64,000 nucleotides of DNA from Apostichopus japonicus (Eukaryota; Echinodermata; Holothuroidea; Aspidochirotida; Stichopodidae): assembly GCF_037975245.1 (NCBI RefSeq), contig NC_092563.1, positions 21,728,960 through 21,792,959 on the forward strand, written 5' to 3'. Both the position numbers and the translations under genes were made by a program. Shown piece by piece: positions 58,601-64,000 of this stretch (positions are counted from its first letter, which is position 1; each line of letters opens with the position of its first letter). Below the pieces are notes generated by a model, which was given only the letters and a program-made list of their open reading frames with translations, did not search any database and was not told where the DNA came from.

Positions 58601-59084
58601 GCTAACAATGGCCAATGCCAGATAATCAGTCGTGACCAACTCATTCTGTTTTTTTGTATCTTTTTTTTTTTTATCATCATCTTTCAGATACCTTGTGGAT
58701 AGTCGAACGATGAGAAAGAACATTGAATGGACTGTGATCAAGTTTAAGCTATCCTGGCTTATTTGACCGAGGAATAGGGTAACCGGTGGTCGAAAGTCAC
58801 AATCTGTGCTTGAGGCTTGAGCACCCTTTGATGATAGAATGAAAACAGAGAACCATGATAGATGTGCGACCAGCGAAAAAACAAAAACAAGCCACTCTCT
58901 GTAGAATCAGAATCTGAAGCAGTGGAAAAAAAAGAAAGAAAGATAAAAAGAAAACAGAAGAAAAGGTGAAAATAAGATGAAGAGTAGAAGATGAGAGTGA
59001 GACGATTTATTTACCTTGCACCTCACCTGGGATATATGGTATCAATCGCTCCCTTGTATCTCCTTCAGGGAAATGCTGTAAAAG
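46560..59084 (-). CDS. ZCCHC14: ZCCHC14: PX-like, SAM and CCHC zinc-knuckle protein (10 exons, 5' end not found)
   Basis: Seen: ten minus-strand exons keep frame throughout and give 1043 residues to the TAG stop. In order: a PX-like C-terminal half (LLQHFPEGDTRERLIPYIPG ... FLEYASKLSALPKNILHCEL), a His/Gln/Pro/Ser-rich linker, a SAM domain at about 340-405 (IQEWLKKQRLHKY ... TTGAKRRFKDHIEQL), a long low-complexity Gly/Pro/Ser/Asn region with a small Cys patch, a CCHC knuckle CFNCGNQGHKASDC at about 1005-1018, and a short tail QYRMNFKQDNTDS. Known: human ZCCHC14 has the same order, a SAM domain of the Smaug type that binds CNGGN RNA pentaloops, and recruits TENT4 poly(A) polymerases to extend and protect mRNA tails in the cytoplasm. 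The SAM core, the ESSD..EEND acidic stretch and the C-terminus all match. The N-terminal part before the PX-like half was not located; it may lie right of the window. It converges with the EGF/ShKT/VWA gene. Confidence 0.9.
46865..47335. repeat. 80-bp minisatellite in the last ZCCHC14 intron
   Basis: The unit contains ACTGTACATAGGTAGTACC, CATCTGCCCAGGAAGGTTG and CACTACTGATGATGTATGG. About six copies run right up to the donor of the zinc-knuckle exon, and each unit contains ACTTAC, the inverse of a GTAAGT donor. Confidence 0.93.
47337..48971 (-). CDS. ZCCHC14: ZCCHC14 exon i: large low-complexity exon with CCHC zinc knuckle
   Basis: 1635 nt open throughout. It has a Gly/Pro/Ser/Gln/Asn-rich body, a Cys patch (GPCSCNNSGGG) like that of the vertebrate protein, then CFNCGNQGHKASDC. 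The acceptor is TTCATGCAG. The donor ACA/GTAAGT sits at the edge of a minisatellite. Confidence 0.95.
49403..49644 (-). CDS. ZCCHC14: ZCCHC14 exon h: linker
   Basis: It contains QSLQSPPNGL, a His/Pro-rich stretch and the Ser-rich acidic end SRESSDECDR that continues in the next exon as DSEENDS. The donor is AGAG/GTGAAA, phase 1. Confidence 0.88.
50238..50329 (-). CDS. ZCCHC14: ZCCHC14 exon g: SAM domain second half
   Basis: It encodes VIELKDEDIDKW and TTGAKRRFKDHIEQL, the last SAM helices with the basic face used for RNA in this class. The acceptor is TTAACCAG and the donor TCAG/GTACAC. Confidence 0.93.
50660..50790 (+). mobile_element. Penelope-like retroelement tail with hammerhead-like motif
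   Basis: GCCT, TTGAAGA, the hairpin GATCC-TGCTA-GGATC, GAAAC, GTC, AGGC lie in order at 50673-50711. The flanking GCCT/AGGC pair as stem I. A conserved tail (CACAGGCTCTCTAGTGGATA...AACAGTTTTATTTTATTTT) follows and is shared with two other loci. In the core, C3 is replaced by T, so this copy is probably inactive. It lies in the intron between SAM exons f and g... upstream of exon g's donor side it has no coding role. Confidence 0.55.
51066..51369 (-). CDS. ZCCHC14: ZCCHC14 exon f: SAM domain first half
   Basis: It ends in IQEWLKKQRLHKYEYLFRGL, the first SAM helices including the RLHKY core. The acceptor is CATGCAG and the donor GAG/GTAAAC, phase 0. Confidence 0.93.
52184..52256 (-). CDS. ZCCHC14: ZCCHC14 exon e
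   Basis: It encodes ENILMSRQPYDAAML and following residues. The acceptor is AATTTCAG and the donor TCAG/GTGGGT. Phase 1 in, 2 out. Confidence 0.82.
53847..54263 (-). CDS. ZCCHC14: ZCCHC14 exon d: His/Gln/Pro/Ser linker
   Basis: It contains HHHHYHHQQQQPP and Ser-rich runs, low complexity as in the vertebrate protein. The acceptor is ATATTTAG and the donor AGTG/GTGAGA. Confidence 0.87.
54345..54425 (+). mobile_element. tRNA-derived SINE head (fragment)
   Basis: ACCATTAGGCTACGGACGC resembles a pol III A-box arm, and GAGGTTCGAAACC about 30 bases on is a good B-box. The spacing and the ATGTCCAGAGGTTCGAA phrase are typical of tRNA-related SINEs. No complete cloverleaf can be drawn, so a real tRNA gene is not called. 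Confidence 0.4.
54553..54740 (-). CDS. ZCCHC14: ZCCHC14 exon c: end of PX-like domain
   Basis: It opens KLSALPKNILHCELMKEFF, the closing PX helix, then a Ser/Ala/Gly-rich linker. The acceptor is ATCACAG and the donor CTG/GTGAGT. Confidence 0.87.
55995..56073 (-). CDS. ZCCHC14: ZCCHC14 exon b: PX-like helix
   Basis: It encodes KHIFSGAQGRDSTEKLIPRE and FLEYA. The acceptor is TTTGCCCAG and the donor CCAG/GTTAGC. Phase 1 in, 2 out. Confidence 0.8.
56800..57010 (+). mobile_element. Penelope-like retroelement tail with hammerhead-like motif and triplicated hairpin
   Basis: The motif at 56809-56847 reads GCCT, CTGAAGA, A, GATCC-TGCTA-GGATC, GAAAC, ATC, AGGC: the core CUGANGA...GAAA...UH of a hammerhead with a 4-bp stem I. 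The block GATCCTGCTAGGATCGAAAC is then repeated at a 38-bp period (56821, 56859, 56897), followed by the same tail as at 50715-50790. It sits in the ZCCHC14 intron between exons a and b. Confidence 0.6.
58028..58093 (-). CDS. ZCCHC14: ZCCHC14 candidate cassette exon (22 codons)
   Basis: Between TTAAG and the donor ACCT/GTAAGT lies a 66-nt frame in phase 1-1 encoding QILSDGVPCKCGHGQKNQ. It would insert inside the PX-like domain, where homologues have no such segment, so it is either an optional exon or a chance frame. Confidence 0.3.
59027..59084 (-). CDS. ZCCHC14: ZCCHC14 exon a: PX-like fold
   Basis: It encodes LLQHFPEGDTRERLIPYIPG, matching the human LCQLYPE..EKLIP segment. The acceptor is TTTTATAG. 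Two donors in the same phase are possible: CCAG/GTGAGG, or CAAG/GTAAAT 12 bases further (ending at 59015). Confidence 0.75.
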
Positions 59085-59675
59085 CTATAAAAAAAATAAC
59101 AATAATACAATACTAACAATAAATAACAATAAATAAACAATAATAACAATGCAATGCAAAGAAGACAACCAGTTAGATAAATCAGGGAAGAGAATAGTGT
59201 GTTTTGCATTTTTGCAGATAACAGGGAAAAGGGGACTCTTAAGCTGTACAGATTTTCTACTTGTGACATAAATCTGCAAGGCAGGTGGGTTGGGGGGGGG
59301 GGGTGGAGGGAGGACGGACAGATAGCGGCAGTTAAATTCAATACTAAGCATGTCTTGACCGCTTTTGGATCTTGAGTCCGACAGTATAAAGCAGGTACGA
59401 TAAATTGGCTTTGTTTAAGGAGGACAACTTACAAATGCAATGAAAATTCTGTCTTTTATCACCCTCAGGTGAACATTATAACTTAAGTATTATGGATTGG
59501 TAAGTGTGGATCTTTAGCAGGGAAGTTGTGAGCAATATAACAGCAGGGATTTATAATAAAAACATCCCAGAATGTAATTGCTTTCATACAGTACAGTGGA
59601 TGCTTGTTCATGATGATAATTCATATAAGTTTGTTAACATCTATGGCTTGTGAAGGGAGGGGCCGGTTGTTTAAC

Positions 59676-59819
59676 TGAGCAGTTTTTCATGAAGTCCTTA
59701 CGATCCTCGGAGGTATCGAGTCGTTCATAAAAGTATCGTTTAAGTGTTTTAAGATAAAGCTGTGTGTGAAGAGCAATTCCCTCGGGTGACATCTTCATAC
59801 GTTCTTCAAGTGACAGCAT
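59676..59819 (-). CDS. Candidate extra exon upstream of ZCCHC14 exon a
   Basis: The frame starts at an ATG directly preceded by an in-frame TAA and encodes MLSLEERMKMSPEGIALHTQ and a charged helical continuation ending in DFMKNCS before a weak donor (TCA/GTTAAA) in the right phase for exon a. It does not resemble the human sequence that precedes LCQLYPE, so it may be an alternative first exon or a chance frame. Confidence 0.3.
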
Positions 59820-62800
59820 TTATATTACGAAGAGGGTGTTATACGGTATACTAAATCCAGGAGGGGCACTTTGATTACTTTAAAGAGTTCTGGAGCATGT
59901 AATTGTTTGAACAGGGAACTCACGAATGATAATAAATATCTCATTTCAAACAAGGTCACCAAGTTCTAAGCTAAAACAAAGTAAAAAACAGGATACCCAT
60001 GAACCAACTTCATATGTTCTTCCTTTCAAATGATAAATCTAGAGTCTTTCATAACCATGTTTAGGATATGGGGCTATTGTTAACTATAAAGCAAGTTTAG
60101 AATGTAAAATTTAGACGGAGCATACTGTCCAACTCTTAAGTAACTCACGGCTGACAACTCTGAAGTGTTTCACCTCTTAAAGATGCCATTAATCAATTGC
60201 AAACATTGACTCAACAATTCAATATATAATCCACATCAACCTAACCAGATGCACAGCTGCTAAATTCAGGCAGACTTGATTATAATCAAGGCTAATTGAT
60301 CTCAACTTTAACAAGGTTTTTTTCCTTCTTTTTTTTAAAAGATATTTTACAGGGTGGGTGCTGTACAATTATTCTTGGAAGTCCATTACCAACACGCATA
60401 AAACCGATACCTACAGTATCCTGACGGCTTTAATCGTCTCTTTAGGCTTTTTACAGGTCCCCTACAATCGCATTGTAATAATTAAGTACATTACTTTCCC
60501 CACAGATTCCACTTTCTTTGCAATGGATTAATAGCAAATTATAATGATGCATATTAACACATAAACAAAGGCTTGTTTACTACACATAGCATCAGATTTC
60601 AAGATAATGATAGCTCTAATAGGCCTTTACTTGACCATGGTTAATGGGTCTCTATCTTTTTGCGCATAATTACTAAAATAATGTACAGCAGACAATCCCT
60701 ACAAATACTCATCCGTGGTACAACTTGTGCTGTAAAATGGCTAAACACGGGAAAAGTCTGTAAGTACAGTAGGGTACTTGCAATTCATTTACTAGAATGA
60801 TTTATTTCTGAATAACTGAACTATGTCAAGCTTCGATAAAGAGCTCTGTAAACGAAATGGACTTTTTGGTGCTCAACATGATAATCATCAAGTTGCATTG
60901 TTATGTGTACATACTGTGATCTAGGTATACATGAATATTCAATAGCTATAATATGTATTCATGTATACATTTTATAGTAACATTATGCTAATGAGCAAAT
61001 GAACTGTTGGTCTAATTGTAAACAGAGACGGGACATCGTTTTGGTTTAAGTCTCAATGTTTAAGTTACTTCGTCTATGTGAAAGGGTCAATATCTTAGAG
61101 AACATGTGTTCATTATTATGTGATTTTTGTTCCATAACCAATTTTATGACACTTTAGAATTTAGGTATGGGTTTGTTTTTGTTTATAATGAAACAGACTT
61201 CATTAGGCTCTAAAATGGTTGTCTATTTTTTATTCCAAAGTTAAGAGTATGCTGTGACCTAACCACACACACACACACTCAAATACTGCACATGGTTAGT
61301 TAGTTCTATAAATAGTCCAATTTACATAATCCAAGAGATGAAAGATTATTTCAAGGCATAATTTTATGATTTTGAGTTAACTTCAAACAGCATACTTCTA
61401 TAAAGTATCTTATTGACTTTCTTTCTGCCATTGTGGGGGTGAATCGAACACTTTCAGCCAGTTGGGATAATTTTCTAGATGATACTAATTATCGCTGTTT
61501 ACTGTCCTCTCAAATTACCTCAAATCATACTTCAAAAGCACTCTTAAAAGCAGAAGAACGATATCCATACTGCTCATACCGTCAGAACAAGTGCTCAGGA
61601 GCAATTACACCAGCAGTAGTTTAAAAACTATTTCTCCCCACTGAGTGAAATTTCACAGTCTGTTTTCCTTTCCTTTATTCAAGTCCATAACATTGGGATC
61701 TTTCCAAGGTAAAAGAACATTCAATAAAGGAAACCATTTATTAGGTTGTACATACTGTCGAGTTTTGAACTCCTACAAGTTAAAAGTCGTGAGAACATTT
61801 ATAATTGAAACTGCGGCAGACATTCAGTAGCTACAGGCCTATAATTTCGCCGCTTATATGATCAAAAGAACCTTCAAAGTGGCACTCTTTATATATTAAT
61901 AAGAAAATCATCAATAATATCAATCAACTGTGTATAAAACTAGTTTCTTCGACAATATATCTTTGTCTTCATAAAATTGGATCATTTATGATACTAAGTT
62001 CTAGAATGTTGCACATTTATGATGTCCTGTAACTTTACTATGTGAAACCAAATGAAGGTAAAACCACATGCTAAACAAGAGTTTTGCTTTAGTTAGTCTC
62101 AAATTGGGGATAGTAATTGCCAAGAATAATTTTGGGTTGACATAAATAGTAACTTGAGGAGACTAAGTTAATGGGATATGAATTATCTCTTCTCTCTCCA
62201 ATATTTTAATAATTTTTTTTGTATTGATAATAAATACTCAAAGGTTTTGAAAGCCCAAAACTGATTGTACATCTTTTCTTACTGAAAATGTACAGCAGAT
62301 TTATTTTGCAACAAAACAAAGAAATTGAAATCGCATTCAGCTGAAGGGACCAAATCTTGACCCTTTTACAACTATTAAGTTTGTAAGGTACACGGTTTAG
62401 AAGGAAGAGGTCAGTGAACCGATGAGGGTCATCTGGGGCACAGAAGGCAATCATCTTGTTTGATATTCAAACCTTTGATAATGCAAATGACGCCAATTTA
62501 CTAAACTTCTTAATTGTCGATCTTTGGATTTGAACAGTTTTACAAGCATCTTTTGAGTTATTGCAGCAACAGAGCAATATTTAATATCGTATCAGCTATT
62601 TTTTCCTCAACAGATCAATTGCTAAATGACAAAACGCAATCCATTTTCATGTCAAATTCAACAGATGGAAGTTCACACCGGGTGAAACTAAGATTGTATA
62701 CACCAGACTTGCAGTGACTATACATGTGCTCATACTTTTAATCCATGCGTCACTGTAGTTACCTGGATCTCGTAACCCAGTGCGATTTGGAATTTTTAGA

Positions 62801-64000
62801 CTAGATACTAGTGCAGGGGTCACAAAAGGACTCATACTTACGTTTACCTCGTATTGGTACTCATAACGTGAAGAATTCTAATCAAACCTGTAAACATGCT
62901 GTTGTACTCGTACAAACAACACTAAAAATGTGAGATGGCTGATTTAATTCTGAATGGGACTTGCACCAAAAGTCTTGATTCATTCTTATTTTGACAGTTT
63001 GATCATACTGACCAACAGTATTATGAAGGAGAGCACATCCAAAGTCAAGACCAAACAATCAACGATTCCATCAACCGAGTAAATTATTCATCACTCCCCA
63101 TCTTCTTCTTGTTTTTCCCTGCCTATCCGATCAAAGGAGCATGAGCAAAATGTTTCCTAATGAGGAGGTGAAATGAGGAAGAATGCCCAGCAATCTGCCA
63201 GCCTTTCAAATCAGCCTGCGGCCTCAAGATGTCAATAAGCTCTGATGGCCTGAAATCACTAGCGTACGTGTGCTGCAAACCTGCATGATTTCTTGAATCA
63301 ACAATGTGCCAAACAAAATCTAGTCGAGCTTTAAATTGGTCTCCTCCAGTTGATTTTTTTATCATTATTTTCAAGCTAAATTGTATACAAGTTTGGAATT
63401 TGATTTTAACAATCTAGTTCATTAGTTTCATTTCACATTATGCTTTTCTTTGGGGGGATTTGAAAATTATGACATTTTCCCAAAATGGTGTTTTTTTATA
63501 CGTGACTAATACTAACAAAATGGGTTAATTTGGAAACAAAGAAAAAGAGAGAAAAGGGGCTATTTCTACAAAATTGTTTGAATTGATTGATCCATTGGGT
63601 ATTTGAATACTTTGGTGAACAATATTTTAGTAATAGTTTCCTTCTCTGCTACAATCAGACCAAGAAAACAAAGGGGGACTGATGATATATTTTACCAGGT
63701 TTTAATAAGTACTACATTTTTTGGGCAATATATTCATTCATTTGTACTTCAGAATGAGTATCTTTTGGTGATGGGAACAGATACCCGGGAGCCCGGGGGA
63801 CCAACCAAAAAAAGGTCCCGGTCCAAGCCGTCTCTATCTGGTCCAGAAATTCTTAAAAATCACTAATATCATTCTCCATTTTGCAGTTACATTTCTATTC
63901 AAATTAATGAAAGGGAGGGAAATATTCATGAGCATTCTTCCTTAATTTCATCATTTTGTAAAATTCCCTTCTACTTTGATGTGTTTAAGTGTAAAATATG
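59820..64000. other. No gene recognised
   Basis: AT-rich, low-repeat sequence upstream of the visible ZCCHC14 exons, probably a further intron of that gene. Minus-strand frame 63123-63374 (83 codons, containing VWHIVDSRNHAGLQ) looks protein-like but matches nothing I can name. Plus-strand frames 61433-61624 and 63603-63866 have no domain. Confidence 0.45.

Overview
The window is AT-rich, intron-rich animal DNA. Three protein-coding genes can be read exon by exon, all with GT-AG introns, long introns and dense simple and tandem repeats. The gene content (a PTPN1/2-type phosphatase, a ZCCHC14 orthologue and a secreted EGF/ShKT/VWA protein) and the many short hAT-type elements with G-rich ends suggest a marine invertebrate, perhaps an echinoderm. 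The clade is inference; no sequence shown here fixes it.

Layout, left to right. Positions 1-3000 hold three NFI-type palindromes, a GC-rich tandem repeat tract and a degenerate satellite. From 7050 to 19333 on the minus strand are the first three coding exons of a non-receptor tyrosine phosphatase of the PTPN1/PTPN2 class; the catalytic half lies off the left edge. Its second intron carries a three-level nest of transposons (289-bp MITE inside a 2.1-kb hAT-like element inside a roughly 3.8-kb element with a THAP-domain remnant). Its upstream region, 19.4-23.0 kb, holds another hAT element and a minisatellite. From 23047 to 36749 on the plus strand is a complete 16-exon gene for a 573-residue secreted protein: signal peptide, four EGF+ShKT units, then a VWA domain. 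It is divergent to the phosphatase gene. From 46560 to at least 59084 on the minus strand are ten exons of ZCCHC14 (PX-like fold, SAM domain, CCHC zinc knuckle), convergent with the VWA gene. The 9.6 kb between the two 3' ends is rich in minisatellites and holds another hAT element.

Mobile and structural DNA dominates the rest. Three elements have perfect and one near-perfect 8-bp target-site duplications (TGTGTGTG, TGTGAGAG, GTGTTGGG, CTTGGATA/G). Two dispersed repeats carry a hammerhead-ribozyme-like core of the kind known from Penelope-like retroelements, and one of them has its hairpin in three tandem copies. No RNA gene, CRISPR or prokaryotic feature was seen. The three genes have no evident joint pathway; the phosphatase and ZCCHC14 are intracellular and the EGF/ShKT/VWA protein is extracellular.
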